Source: Verrucomicrobiia bacterium
GTDB lineage: Bacteria; Verrucomicrobiota; Verrucomicrobiia; JABWAM01
NCBI GenBank assembly: GCA_028687435.1
Contig: JAQUAF010000065.1
Location: 1 to 32,847, forward strand
Reading direction: 5' to 3'
DNA: 32,847 nt
The notes beneath the pieces are model-generated. The model made no database searches and had not been told where the DNA came from. It saw only the letters and a program-made list of their open reading frames with translations. Each line of letters begins with the position of its first letter. Position 1 is the stretch's first letter. The translations under genes were made by a program, and so were the position numbers. Below, piece after piece: positions 1 to 8,400 of this stretch.

Positions 1-1
1 A

Positions 2-103
2 AACTTCAAACGATTCAAAATGTTGACCCAAAAATGGATCGACCTCGCCCTGACGCTCTCCAGACTGGAAGTTGAGGAAGCTAAAAAATCACTGAAGGAG
101 TAG
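2..103 (+). CDS. 3' end of an unidentified gene (partial)
   Basis: An open frame enters from the left edge and ends at a TAG. It encodes about 33 residues ending in ...VEEAKKSLKE, a charged and probably helical tail. The stop lies 69 bases before the chosen start of the metallophosphoesterase gene, so the two may be cotranscribed. The piece is too short to assign to a family, and an internal ATG at 20 means it could also be chance. It is listed because it is open from the edge and has a plausible amphipathic composition. Confidence 0.4.
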   Translation, partial: NFKRFKMLTQKWIDLALTLSRLEVEEAKKSLKE

Positions 104-172
104 TCCAGAATTCGGTACTCTCAAGCTATGAAGAAAGCTTCACAAACCACGGCCTCGTCAATGGAGTCGAAA

Positions 173-1348
173 ATGAAAAAATGCGCCTTTGCGTTCGTTT
201 TTGGCGTTGCGCTGATTGTTTTCCCCGTCCTGCCAAGCCTCGCCCAAGACAAGCCTTTTGTCGTGCATGACACGAAACCCGTCATAATGCAGGGACCGTA
301 TATCACGTCCCTCTCTGAGACGGAGGCGACGATTGTCTGGCTTACGGACACCCCTTGTCATTCCAAAGTCGTTTATGGAGCGAAAGGAGAGGACCTGACT
401 CGGGAAGCGCACAATGCAAAACACGGCCTCCTGCCCATCGGGCGCCTTCATGAAGTCCGGCTCACGGGGCTGGAACCAGGTCGGGCCTACACCTACAAGA
501 CCGTGGCCACGCGTGTTGTCAAAATGAAGGCTTATTGGCCGGAGAAAGGGTTGCCGGCGGAAAGCCAGTCCCAAACATTTACAACGTTCGACAGAACAAA
601 GCCGGCGGCAAGCTTCAGCGCGATTGCGGACACCCATGAAAACCTTGGCGTCATTAATGCCTTGTTCAAGAACATGGACTGGTCATCGATGGACTTTCTC
701 GTCCATCTTGGGGACGCATATAGTAACGTTGACAGAGAGGATCAGCTTGTCAACGCCTGGCTCGCCCCCATGGATCAGGTTTTGGGCGGCTCAAAATTAT
801 GCATGTTTATCAGGGGCAACCACGAGACGCGGGGCGCGTTTGCCCGGAGCTTTTTCGACTACTTTCCAACCCCGGAAGGCCGCTATTACTACACGCGCGA
901 CCACGGTCCGCTTCACATCATCGTTCTGGATTCGGGGGAGGACAAGGATGACAAGGTTAACGTTTACTCCCAACTGAACAAGTTCCAACCCTACCTCAGG
1001 GAGGAATATGATTGGCTCGAGAAACACCTCAAGGACGACCGCCGGGCGGTTGAGGCGCCCTTTCGCATTCTTCTGGTTCACCGCCCCGACCTGATCAGAT
1101 CGAAAAATGAAAGCGAGTGGACGGCGTTGGCAAACCGGGGAAAGATCGATCTTGTTCTTGGCGGACATTTTCACAGGACGGTGCTGGCCGAATCGGGGAC
1201 CCAGGAGAATCAAAATGGGTTCACATGGCTTGCCTTGGGACAGGAGCAAATCGCCAAAGTCGAGGCGACGCAGCAGGAGCTCCGCGTCGTGGTTGTTGAC
1301 AAGGGTAATGCAACCGTCAAAACGCTGACGATCAAGTCTCGGCGTTAA
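173..1348 (+). CDS. Secreted metallophosphoesterase with N-terminal fibronectin-like domain
   Basis: This is a calcineurin-like phosphoesterase of the purple-acid-phosphatase type, probably exported and hydrolysing phosphate esters outside the cytoplasm. The start at 173 gives a clean signal peptide (MKKC, a hydrophobic stretch, then SLAQ) and has GGAG six bases upstream; an in-frame ATG at 128 would add 15 polar residues. Residues about 35-135 look like a fibronectin/PAP N-terminal domain. The metal-binding motifs are in family order: DTH (D153, H155), GD (D181), GNHE (N216, H217), VHRP (H303) and GGHFHR (H332, H334). The whole metallophosphatase fold is therefore present at 391 residues. 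The substrate cannot be told from sequence. Downstream lies only a decayed gene. Confidence 0.85.
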   Translation: MKKCAFAFVFGVALIVFPVLPSLAQDKPFVVHDTKPVIMQGPYITSLSETEATIVWLTDTPCHSKVVYGAKGEDLTREAHNAKHGLLPIGRLHEVRLTGLEPGRAYTYKTVATRVVKMKAYWPEKGLPAESQSQTFTTFDRTKPAASFSAIADTHENLGVINALFKNMDWSSMDFLVHLGDAYSNVDREDQLVNAWLAPMDQVLGGSKLCMFIRGNHETRGAFARSFFDYFPTPEGRYYYTRDHGPLHIIVLDSGEDKDDKVNVYSQLNKFQPYLREEYDWLEKHLKDDRRAVEAPFRILLVHRPDLIRSKNESEWTALANRGKIDLVLGGHFHRTVLAESGTQENQNGFTWLALGQEQIAKVEATQQELRVVVVDKGNATVKTLTIKSRR

Positions 1349-1349
1349 T

Positions 1350-1380
1350 GAGCCGCGCAAAAACAACTTCACATTCCGGC
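1350..1380 (+). repeat. 31-bp interspersed repeat, copy 1
   Basis: Begins GAGCCGCGCAAAAA and ends TTCACATTCCGGC, two bases after the phosphoesterase stop. Close relatives lie at 22325-22356 on the same strand and at 26269-26299 on the opposite strand. Copy 3, like this one, lies just behind a gene's stop and is read in the gene's direction. Function unknown. Confidence 0.6.
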
Positions 1381-1419
1381 CTGAAGGGTAAGAATGTTTT
1401 TTTAGAAAGATGATCCGAT

Positions 1420-1865
1420 GGAGGATTTTTTCCAGACAACAAATGGCCCCTTGTTTTCCGGTTCTCCTGTGGAGACGGGGAAATCCATGACGCACCGGTT
1501 TCATCGCCAGGGTTTGGTTTTGCGAACCAACCATTTTTTATTGAAGGAGATGGCATCCGGCATCCGAGACGGATCGGTCTGTTTTGATCGACACGGCCAG
1601 CACGCTGGCCCGCCATCGCCGCCTGGTTGCCCTCACCAAGGAGCGCCGGACTTTTGCCGCGTCCGATCTGATTGCCATTGCCCGCGATGACCAGGGGGAA
1701 TATCCCCTTTGCAACACCACGTCCCGTTTCCCGTGGCGCACGATTTCGGCATGGGTTCATTGCCTGAAGATTGGTGATGCATCCCGTTGCGTATCGCTGG
1801 CCTGCAACACCGCGCCCGCCCCCGGCGATTTCACCCCATTTTCAGCCGCGGCGCCTGAGATGTGA
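1420..1865 (+). pseudogene. Decayed C45-type (acyl-CoA:6-APA acyltransferase-like) gene, frameshifted
   Basis: Two overlapping reading frames together give a C45-family C-terminal half. The first frame (to about 1575) reads QGLVLRTNHFLLKEMASGIR. The next frame, from about 1580, reads DTASTLARHRRLVAL, then DLIAIARDDQGEYPLCN and TISAWVHCLKIGD. The order TNHF, S..R...L..L, a D before an I/L-C-x-H-like segment and T-x-S-x-x is that of carcinine hydrolase/AAT-like acyltransferases. No catalytic N-terminal Cys region is found upstream, and a +1 shift near 1575-1585 breaks the frame. The family call is from remembered motif order, so moderate. The remnant fills the space between the phosphoesterase and the palindrome. 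Confidence 0.45.
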
Positions 1866-1910
1866 ATTTACCTCAATCAAGGAACGATCGTTCCTTGATT
1901 GAGGTAAATT
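1865..1910. terminator. 46-bp perfect palindrome, possible bidirectional terminator
   Basis: A perfect inverted repeat with 23-base arms and no spacer, centred on CGATCG. The outer bases are AATTTACCTC / GAGGTAAATT. It starts at the end of the C45 remnant and lies 50 bases beyond the stop of the convergent PHP gene. The A/T outer ends could serve as U-tracts for transcripts from either side. With no loop at all it would form a cruciform rather than a typical terminator hairpin, so a protein binding site or a mobile palindrome is also possible. Confidence 0.5.
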
Positions 1911-1959
1911 GGAATGATGAGTTTGGAATCAAACTGCGCAAAGGGGAGAGGTGAAATTC

Positions 1960-2826
1960 TCAGGGAGAAAGGAAAAACGGATTGCTCCAGGCGGTTTTGC
2001 CGGCGGCGTCCACGCATTCGACACGGACGTATTTGCAGTGGGGGGGGATTTGCCACGAGGCGCGGGTCAGGTTGCGGCCATGGATGACCGTGCCGTGACA
2101 GCGGTTGGCGATGAAATGGATACGGCTGGCCGGCGAGCAAGTGACTTCAATGAGGCGTTTTTTGAGGGTGATGTTTTTGATGACAGGTCCCTGGGTGGAA
2201 TAAAAGCGGCCGCGGCGAATGGCTTGCAGGATGGCCGCCTCGGTGCGGGCGGCGGCTTTGACCATGATCCAACCCGGGGTGATGATGTAGTTCGGGCGGT
2301 GATAATCGTCCGCGGCAAAACCGAGAATGCGCTGACCGGCATCGAGCAGGTCATCCCAGTGGACGTCTGAATACCCCTTGCCGTTGAGGACGTCGCAAAC
2401 GGCGTTGTAAACCTCGATGCCAAAGAATGAGGTGTTTTGGTAAAGCGAACTGGGATTTCCGGACCAATAGGGATGGGCCACGATGAGGATGGCCTTTTCT
2501 CGTTTTGCCAGGCGGTTCAATTCCCGCAAGGAACGGAATTTGCGGCGCGCCCATTCCTTTTGGATCCCAAGACCGATGATATGAAAAAACTGGTCGCCGA
2601 TGAAAAAGTCGAGTTCCTCGGCGGCAATGACCAATGGGCCGCCGGCAGGGGATGGCGCTTCGGTTCGTTTCCAATGGTCGGTGAGAAACAGGAAGTCGTA
2701 TCCGGCTTTTTGATATTCCAACACCGTTTCGCGGGGTGGAAGTTTGCCGTCCGATTGCGTGGTGTGGGTGTGGGTGTTGCCTTTGAGCCAGAGTCCTTTT
2801 TGGGAGAAGGGATTGGAATGGGACAT
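1960..2826 (-). CDS. PHP-domain metallohydrolase (CehA/McbA-like)
   Basis: A 288-residue protein that looks like a complete PHP-fold metal-dependent phosphoesterase. Visible ligands are H19 and H21 in GNTHTHTTQSDG, D26, the FLTDHW box (D50, H51), the AHPYW box, and the ADDYHR box near residue 185. The C-terminal segment GWIMVKAA...RRGRFYSTQGP is the usual end of the stand-alone PHP/CehA-like group. It is probably cytoplasmic, as no signal peptide is seen. The ATG at 2826 is followed at once by the fold, so the start is secure. It lies 105 bases downstream of the XRE-cupin regulator on the same strand and may be its target. The substrate is unknown. Confidence 0.8.
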   Translation of the reverse strand: MSHSNPFSQKGLWLKGNTHTHTTQSDGKLPPRETVLEYQKAGYDFLFLTDHWKRTEAPSPAGGPLVIAAEELDFFIGDQFFHIIGLGIQKEWARRKFRSLRELNRLAKREKAILIVAHPYWSGNPSSLYQNTSFFGIEVYNAVCDVLNGKGYSDVHWDDLLDAGQRILGFAADDYHRPNYIITPGWIMVKAAARTEAAILQAIRRGRFYSTQGPVIKNITLKKRLIEVTCSPASRIHFIANRCHGTVIHGRNLTRASWQIPPHCKYVRVECVDAAGKTAWSNPFFLSP

Positions 2827-2931
2827 GGAATTTTTGATTGTTGATTGTTGATTTGGCGGGGAGGCCTGAGGCGTTCAGGCGCCGAGTTGAATGCAAGACG
2901 CGCAGCGCATGTGTTTTTTGTTGAAGGAGAG

Positions 2932-3507
2932 TTAGTTTTGGAGGAGGTAGACGGCCAGAAGGATGGCATCGGTGTTGCCGGGGTTTTTGGGGACGTGCGG
3001 GACGCGGCCGTCGAAGAAGAGGGCGTCCCCGGCGGTCAAACGGAGGCATTCCTGGCCGAGGTGAAAGTCCACCTCGCCTTGGATGATGAAGATGAACTGG
3101 TCGCCTTCGGTGGAGACCCGTTTGCGGCGGCTTTGAGGGGAAAGGGTCAAGACGAAAGCTTCAAAGACCGAGGCGTTGATTTGTTTTGCCCCCAGCGCCT
3201 GATAGAGAAAGCCCACCGCTTGGTCGCGCTCGATAGTTTTTCTTTCCGCGGCTTTGATCAGGGTGTAGGGGGCGGGGGTTGAGCCTCCTATTCCAGACAC
3301 CAGTTTGCCCATGTCCACATTCAATGCCTGGGCAATGGAGGCCAGGACGGGGAGGGAGGGGATGGTGCGGAAATTTTCGATTTTGGAAAGCAATCCCTTG
3401 GATAGATCGGTCCGCTTGGCCAGGGTCTCGAGGGTCAGTTGACGGTTTTTCCGTTCATCCCGGATGCGGAGTCCCACTTCGATCAAGTCATTGGCGGAGG
3501 GGTTCAT
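2932..3507 (-). CDS. XRE-family regulator with C-terminal cupin domain
   Basis: A 191-residue DNA-binding regulator of the HTH-cupin type. Residues about 10-65 form a helix-turn-helix (LETLAKRTDLSKGLLSKIEN, then PSLPVLASIAQAL). Residues about 85-190 form a small cupin barrel (EGDQFIFIIQGEVDFHLG, LTAGDALFFDG..PHVPKN), which usually senses a small ligand. The ATG at 3507 is preferred; a GTG at 3534 would add nine residues encoded by a run of GAGGCGCTCAGGCACT-like repeats. It precedes the PHP gene on the same strand, so it may regulate that gene and itself. Relatives of this architecture often control amino-acid or polyamine metabolism, but nothing here fixes the ligand. Confidence 0.8.
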   Translation of the reverse strand: MNPSANDLIEVGLRIRDERKNRQLTLETLAKRTDLSKGLLSKIENFRTIPSLPVLASIAQALNVDMGKLVSGIGGSTPAPYTLIKAAERKTIERDQAVGFLYQALGAKQINASVFEAFVLTLSPQSRRKRVSTEGDQFIFIIQGEVDFHLGQECLRLTAGDALFFDGRVPHVPKNPGNTDAILLAVYLLQN

Positions 3508-3575
3508 GCTTAAGGCACTGAGGCGCTCAGGCACTGGGGCGCTGAGGAAAGAGGTTCATGGTTCAACGGGCTGCA

Positions 3576-3820
3576 TTAATTTAATGTTTAGGAATTTCAA
3601 TGTTTGCTGGAAAAGGCGGTGCGGGAGCCCCGCCCTCCATTTGCCGCGAAATGAATGGAGGGCGGGGCTCCTGCACCGCTTTGCCGGTTTTCTGCGTCGA
3701 GCACGTGTCTCGCCAGTTTGTGGCCCGAAGCTTTGGCGAAGGCGCAAGCTCGCAGAGCGAAGGAGGATCGAGCATTGTGCATCAAGCTGCTGTGCTCCGG
3801 TGCGGTTTAATTTAATGTTC
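3576..3820. repeat. Mosaic intergenic repeat block with nested 25-bp-arm palindrome
   Basis: There is no gene between the XRE and EamA genes. The block opens with an A/T motif at 3576-3605 (TTAATTTAATG.., AATTTCAATGTTT). It continues with a palindrome with 25-base arms, 3616-3640 and 3655-3679 (arm begins GCGGTGCGGGAG, one mismatch between arms). Next comes a motif at 3694-3744 (GCGTCGAGCACGTGTCTCGCC ... GGCGAAGGCG in two pieces), and the block ends with the A/T motif again near 3805-3820. The first and third parts recur around 20724-20858, and the palindrome recurs at 8956-9022. Confidence 0.65.
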
Positions 3821-4670
3821 ATGCGGAGAAGGACATGAAAATAATGCAGATTCCTGCGAGAATCCAGCCTGCGACTTTGCGGCGTGTGAAGGCTTCCCTT
3901 AGAAAGAGGGTTCCCAGGATGCCGGTGACCAGAAAACTGAGTTGAGTCACCGGCAGAATGGCGCTGGCATCTCCGCGTTGGAGCGCGAGCATCATGAACA
4001 GCGCGATGCCGCAGACCAATGCGCCGGAGAAAAAACCGTATCCAAAGATGGGCAGGGAAAAAGTGCGCGGATGAGATTCCAGCCAAAAGGCGTAAATCAG
4101 GCCGCCGACAAGCCAGAGGACTCCATTGATGGCCAGGAATTGGGAGGCATCCGCGCCGCTGGAGATGCCCACTTTATAGGAAATTCCCATTCCGGCCCGC
4201 AACAAGCTGGCGGCGACAAGGGCCATGGGCAGGCTGTGGCGCACATGAGTTTTTGTGGAATGATTGGGCAGGAAGAACAACAAAACCGAACCGGCGGCAG
4301 CCAGGATGCCCAGCACTTTCCACATGGAAACTTGTTCGCCGAGAAAAATGAAGGCCAGGATGGCGGCGGGCGCGAGGTTCAGCCGGTAGATGGTGGCGCA
4401 GATGCCGGCTTCGTGATGACGCATGGCTTCAATGAGGAGAATGTTGGAAACCACGGAAAAAACGCCCGCCGCGATCCCCCACCACAAAGTGGCTGGTTGC
4501 AGATGTTCGAAGCTGGAAGGTGAAGCCTTGAATGTGAATACCGCCGTCCAGATAAGCCCGACCAGCGCCACATAGATTCCGATGGAACGGGGTTTGCGGG
4601 CGTAGCGCTTGAATACCAAATCGTTGGCGGCGGCGCATATCAAACTGCCAATGGCAAAAAGGATGGACAT
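3819..4670 (-). CDS. EamA/DMT-family membrane transporter
   Basis: A 283-residue, almost wholly hydrophobic protein with about ten predicted membrane segments in two similar halves, as in drug/metabolite transporters. Each half ends in the family's helix-with-glutamate pattern: APAAILAFIFLGEQVSMWKV in the first, TGILGTLFLREAFTRRKV in the second. It would move a small metabolite across the inner membrane; the substrate cannot be inferred. The ATG at 4670 has no Shine-Dalgarno sequence, but a near-consensus promoter ends about six bases upstream, suggesting a leaderless message. It is convergent with nothing and is flanked on both sides by repeat DNA. Confidence 0.85.
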   Translation of the reverse strand: MSILFAIGSLICAAANDLVFKRYARKPRSIGIYVALVGLIWTAVFTFKASPSSFEHLQPATLWWGIAAGVFSVVSNILLIEAMRHHEAGICATIYRLNLAPAAILAFIFLGEQVSMWKVLGILAAAGSVLLFFLPNHSTKTHVRHSLPMALVAASLLRAGMGISYKVGISSGADASQFLAINGVLWLVGGLIYAFWLESHPRTFSLPIFGYGFFSGALVCGIALFMMLALQRGDASAILPVTQLSFLVTGILGTLFLREAFTRRKVAGWILAGICIIFMSFSA

Positions 4671-4676
4671 CGTTTA

Positions 4677-4717
4677 CTTATATTCCATGTTTTACTCTTT
4701 GTCAACTTTGTTGACAA
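4677..4717 (-). promoter_or_regulatory. Sigma-70-like promoter with overlapping palindromic operator
   Basis: On the minus strand, TTGACA (4705-4700) and TATAAG (4682-4677) are separated by exactly 17 bases. The likely transcription start falls at or beside the A of the EamA start codon. Covering the -35 box is TTGTCAACTTTGTTGACAA (4699-4717), an inverted repeat with 8-base arms and a 3-base spacer. A repressor bound there would block the promoter. No cognate regulator is identified; the nearest regulator gene is the XRE-cupin about 1.2 kb downstream. Confidence 0.65.
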
Positions 4718-4757
4718 TATTTAAACTTCTTTTGCAAGAGCTTCGAAAGTTTAGCCC

Positions 4758-4994
4758 GCATATTTCATCAAAAGATGAACTATGCGTCCTGCGGACTTCG
4801 ACTCCAGTCCCGACAAGCGGGACTTCCGCTCAGGGTTAATCCTGAGCCCCTTCGGCAAGCTCAGGGCTCATTCCGAGCAGAGCCGAGGGGTGAGCAAGGT
4901 GTGTCTTCGACACCGCGTCGAAGTCAGCATTGTTCCGTCAGGCGGAACAACGCTGACGGATATTTCACAAATTGTAAATTTGATGAAATATCCG
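4758..4994. repeat. Composite palindromic element with 13-bp terminal inverted repeats
   Basis: The outer ends ATATTTCATCAAA (4760-4772) and TTTGATGAAATAT (4979-4991) are exact inverted repeats enclosing about 230 bp. Inside are several hairpins: 4758-4769/4774-4785; a REP-like stretch 4841-4868 (CCTGAGC...TTCGGCAAGCTCAGG); 4923-4937/4943-4957 (one mismatch); and 4957-4967/4984-4994 (perfect). There is no convincing ORF. It fills most of the 480 bases between the EamA promoter and the lanthipeptide precursor gene, and looks like a non-autonomous mobile or REP-cluster element. Confidence 0.55.
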
Positions 4995-5150
4995 GATTAG
5001 AGGCGTGCCGCTATTGGAAATAGCCCTGCGCTTCTATTCGCAGCAATGCCAGGCGCGTAGTTTTGCAAGAGTCTCCTGAAGATTTTTATCGGTGTTGTCT
5101 GGCATGGTTGCTGCTTGCTCAAGGAATTGGACATAACAAAAGGAGACAAT

Positions 5151-5348
5151 ATGAAGACTGAAATTGAGGAAGTGAGAACCAGTCAGACCGATGAATTTTT
5201 TGGTGAAATCACCGATGAAGAATTGCTCATGGGGATTGTGGGCGGCAAAGGTGCAGGTCTTGTCGGCTGGATTGAAAGCTTTAGCGCCGAGACCACCCAA
5301 GGGGTGGTTTTTCACCCACCGCCACCGATGTCTTGTCGGTTGGATTGA
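5151..5348 (+). CDS. lanA: Class II lanthipeptide precursor peptide (LanA-like), core interrupted by a frame-changing duplication
   Basis: A 65-residue peptide directly upstream of the LanM gene, with a strong AAAGGAG ribosome site (5139-5145) five bases before the ATG. The acidic leader (TDEFFGEITDEELLMGIVGG) ends in a double-glycine motif at residues 31-32, as in LanM substrates cleaved by C39 proteases. The core in this frame starts KGAGLVGWIESFSAETT and runs into a proline stretch and MSCRLD. It has four clustered Ser/Thr but a single Cys (residue 62), which is poor for thioether rings. A second copy of the VGWIES segment follows in another frame with four Cys. Either this short form is the product, or the gene is frameshifted. 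Its identity as a precursor is well supported by position and leader; the exact product is not. Confidence 0.75.
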   Translation: MKTEIEEVRTSQTDEFFGEITDEELLMGIVGGKGAGLVGWIESFSAETTQGVVFHPPPPMSCRLD

Positions 5349-5366
5349 AAGCTATAACGCCGAGAC
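5258..5366 (+). repeat. Imperfect direct repeat of 36 bp, offset 73 bp, inside the precursor gene
   Basis: Copies at 5258-5293 and 5331-5366 match at 33 of 36 bases by eye; both begin TCTTGTCGG and end CCGAGAC. Both encode LVGWIES..AET, but the 73-base offset puts them in different frames. Removing one base between them would make the offset 72, a clean 24-codon tandem repeat. Confidence 0.85.
5292..5312 (+). terminator. Hairpin plus T-tract between the two core copies
   Basis: ACCACCC and GGGTGGT form a perfect 7-base stem around an AAG loop, followed at once by TTTT. This has the form of a small intrinsic terminator or attenuator. It lies inside the coding region of the short precursor and before the second core copy and lanM. 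It could limit lanM expression relative to the precursor, or stimulate ribosomal slippage on the T-run. Confidence 0.4.
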
Positions 5367-5418
5367 TCCCGTGATGTTCTGTCTTGCAACCAAATTGTGC
5401 CCGCCCCAGAAATGTTGA
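5329..5418 (+). other. Second, Cys-rich lanthipeptide core segment in a different frame
   Basis: Read in the frame +1 to the precursor start, this stretch gives CLVGWIESYN, AETPVMFCLATK and LCPPQKC before a TGA. That is 29 residues with Cys at positions 1, 18, 24 and 29 and Ser/Thr at 8, 13 and 21, a composition that fits a lanthipeptide core far better than the in-frame one. It has no start codon or ribosome site of its own in a sensible place. It would be translated only after a one-base shift in the linker 5294-5328, giving an 88-residue precursor with tandem cores. Confidence 0.55.
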
Positions 5419-5471
5419 TCAGGCGGTCATCCTTCACACGAAACAGGAAAGAAACGGAATGAAGATGAACC

Positions 5472-8400
5472 ATGAGCGGGGGATTGATTGGAAGACGAAA
5501 AAAGATAAACTGGCGCCCAATGACCACGAGTTCCATCTCTCCAGACGAGGAATCTTTTTTGAGGGAGATCGCGTCCAAGGCGCTTTCCCTGGATGAAAGA
5601 CTGGGGGGATGGGCGGTTGAAGTTTCCTCGGAGAAAAGCCGGGAGATGGCCCGGAAAAGGTTGGCGGCATGGAGGAGCGGACCTTTCCGGGACAATCCCG
5701 ATGGTTTTTCCAAGCGACTGGCCATGGCGGGTGTCCGGTCCGCGGCAGATGAAAATGTTTTGGCTCTTCTGGGAGATGTCCAACTGGCGCCCCGGCGGTC
5801 CCTGCCGGACTGGGTGGAATGGCTTGAGAAAATTCTGGTTGAGGCGAGACAAGGCGCGCAAACGGCGGAGGAAAACAAAGTCCTGCCTTTCCATGAATTT
5901 TTTGTCCCATTTTTAAAGACCGCGGAAAAGCGTTTGCAAACAGCGGTTCCAGCCCGGCGACTGGGCCGGTTGTCCGAATCCGCGAGAAAGGAAGTCCGGG
6001 ATGCTCTTCTTTGCCGGCTGGGGCAGACCTGTCACCGGGTTTTGGACGCGGAGTGGGTGAGGTTTTTAAAGCGAGCGAAATTTGAAGCGCCGCCTCAATT
6101 TTCGCCGGGAGATCCGATTTTTTTGGCGCAGGAAAAGGTTTTTCTCAAGGAACTGACCGGGGATGGGCTGGTTGGGTTCACCCGGAAATATCCCGTTCTG
6201 TTGCGGTTGGTTTGCATGAGGATGGATTTTTGGGTGGCTGCCCTTGCCGAGTTTCTGGAGCGGCTGGAAAAGGACGGTGAAGCGCTTGCCGAACGGTTTC
6301 ACGGGGGCCGTTCTTTGGGAATCATTGCCGGCATGGACACGTCCGTGGCCGACTCGCACAATTGCGGGAGGAGCGTTTTTCTCCTAAGATTTGATGATGG
6401 GTTTCGCCTGGTTTACAAGCCGCGCAACTGCGCGATGGAGAAGGAATTTTTTGGCTGGCTTGACTGGTTGAAGCAGCGCGAACCGTGGATGGACCTCAAA
6501 ACGCTTCAAGTTTTGGATGGCGGTTCGTATGGGTGGATGGAATTTGCGTCCGACGATGCCTGCCGAACCATGGATGAGGCGGGGGCTTATCACCGCCGGA
6601 TGGGGCAGTTGCTGGCCTTGATTCACGCGATGGCGGGCACGGATTTTCATTATGAAAACATCCTGGCCAGCGGGGCTTTTCCGATTCCGGTGGATCTGGA
6701 GATGCTGGCGCTTCCCTATGTGGACTGGAAGGAGCCATCCGACGAGGATGGCGCGCGGGCGTTGGCGGTGGAACTGATGAGTTCTTCTGTTTTTGCCACG
6801 GGCATGCTTCCCCAATGGGTTCCCATTGGGAAGGATCGCCAATTCAATCCCGGCGGGATGGGGGTGGATCAATCATCGGGACTGGAACGTCTTCCCGCTG
6901 CCGCAGGCCAGGGGGGAGTTCTCGAACAGGCGTTGAAAACGTGGCATGTGGAAGATGGACCGCGGCATCTGCCTGTTTTTGACGGCCGGCCGGTGACTGC
7001 CAGCGCGCATGTTGAGAAGATCCTGGATGGTTTTTGCGCCATGTATGATGTGTTGCTTAAACATCGCGAGGAGTTGCTGGCCGGCGGCGGACCTCTCCAG
7101 TCCCTGGGCGCCTGTCCTGTCCGGTTTCTCAATCGCGCAACGTCGCTTTACGCCCGGATTTTGAACACGTTTTTGAATCCCTCCGTGCTGGGGGACGGGG
7201 TGGACGCCAGTTTCAAGCTTGAGATTGTTTTTCGATCCCTGATGGGGGTCAGGCTGTCGTTGAGAGACAAGCAATTGGCGATCATGGGGTGTGAAATGGA
7301 AGCCATGGAACGCGGGGATGTGCCTTATTTTCAGACCTCGGTGGGCGGTCGCGATTTGCTTTTGCCGAACGGCGGCAGGGTCGAATCATTTTTCGCCATT
7401 TCCGGAATTGAACGCGCGCGCAAACGGTTGGAGGGTTTTTCGGCGGCCGATCGGCAGCTTCAGTTGAAATTCATCCGTCAATCTTTTGCGTTGATCGCCG
7501 CCCGGCATGTCATTTCGATTCCGGCGGATTCCATGCCGGAGCCTTATCCGTCCGATTTTTCGCCCGCGCAGACCGGGGATTTGATTGGGGAAGCTGGGAA
7601 GATCGCCGGTTTTTTGGAGAAGAACGCCCTGGTTGCCAGAGAGTCGGTCGTGTGGATTTCTCCGCAGCTGATGCGCAATTCGGAATGTTATCAACTGGCG
7701 CCGATTGGCATGGGCCTTTACGACGGCCTTTCCGGAGTGTCGCTTTTTCTGGCCGCTTACGCGCGGATCACCGGGGAGAGGCGCCATGCCGAAATGGCCG
7801 GACAGGCTTTGGACAGCTTTTTGCGGGATTGGGAGAATCCCCAGCGGCGGATTTTTTTCAAATTGAGCGGATTGGGGATGGGGAGTGGATTGGGAGGAGT
7901 CATCCATGCCTTGTGTCTGTGCGCCGATCTGCTTGGGAACCGCCGGCTGGTTTCTGTCGCCGGGCAGATGGCCGGCTTGATTGACGAGGAGATGATTGCC
8001 AAGGATGAGGATTTCGACATCATTCTGGGCTGCGCGGGCGCCATACTGACGCTCCTGGGGTTGCATGGTTTGACGGGGGATGTCCATGCCCTGGACATGG
8101 CGGTCTGTTGCGGTGAGAGGCTGCTCAAGGAACGAAAGAGGACGTCCACGGGTCATTTGTCGTGGAAGTCCGCGGGTGTTTTTTTGACCGGTTATTCGCA
8201 TGGCGCCGCCGGATTTGCCCATGCCCTGGCTGCGTTGGGCAAGAAGGCTGGACGGGCGGATTTCACCCAGGCGGCGATTGAAACCTTGGAATTCGAGGAT
8301 GCCCTGTTTGACGAAAAGGTTGGCAATTGGCCTGATTTGCGGCCTCATGAAATGGGGATCAATGGCGCCAAGCCGTTTCTTTGCGCATGGTGCCATGGCG

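Noticed and set aside
5384..5596. Small plus-strand frame (MKMNHERGIDWKTKKDK...) with starts just before lanM
   Set aside because: Has ATGs near a GGAAAG sequence, but overlaps the lanM N-terminus and lacks leader or core features of a second precursor.
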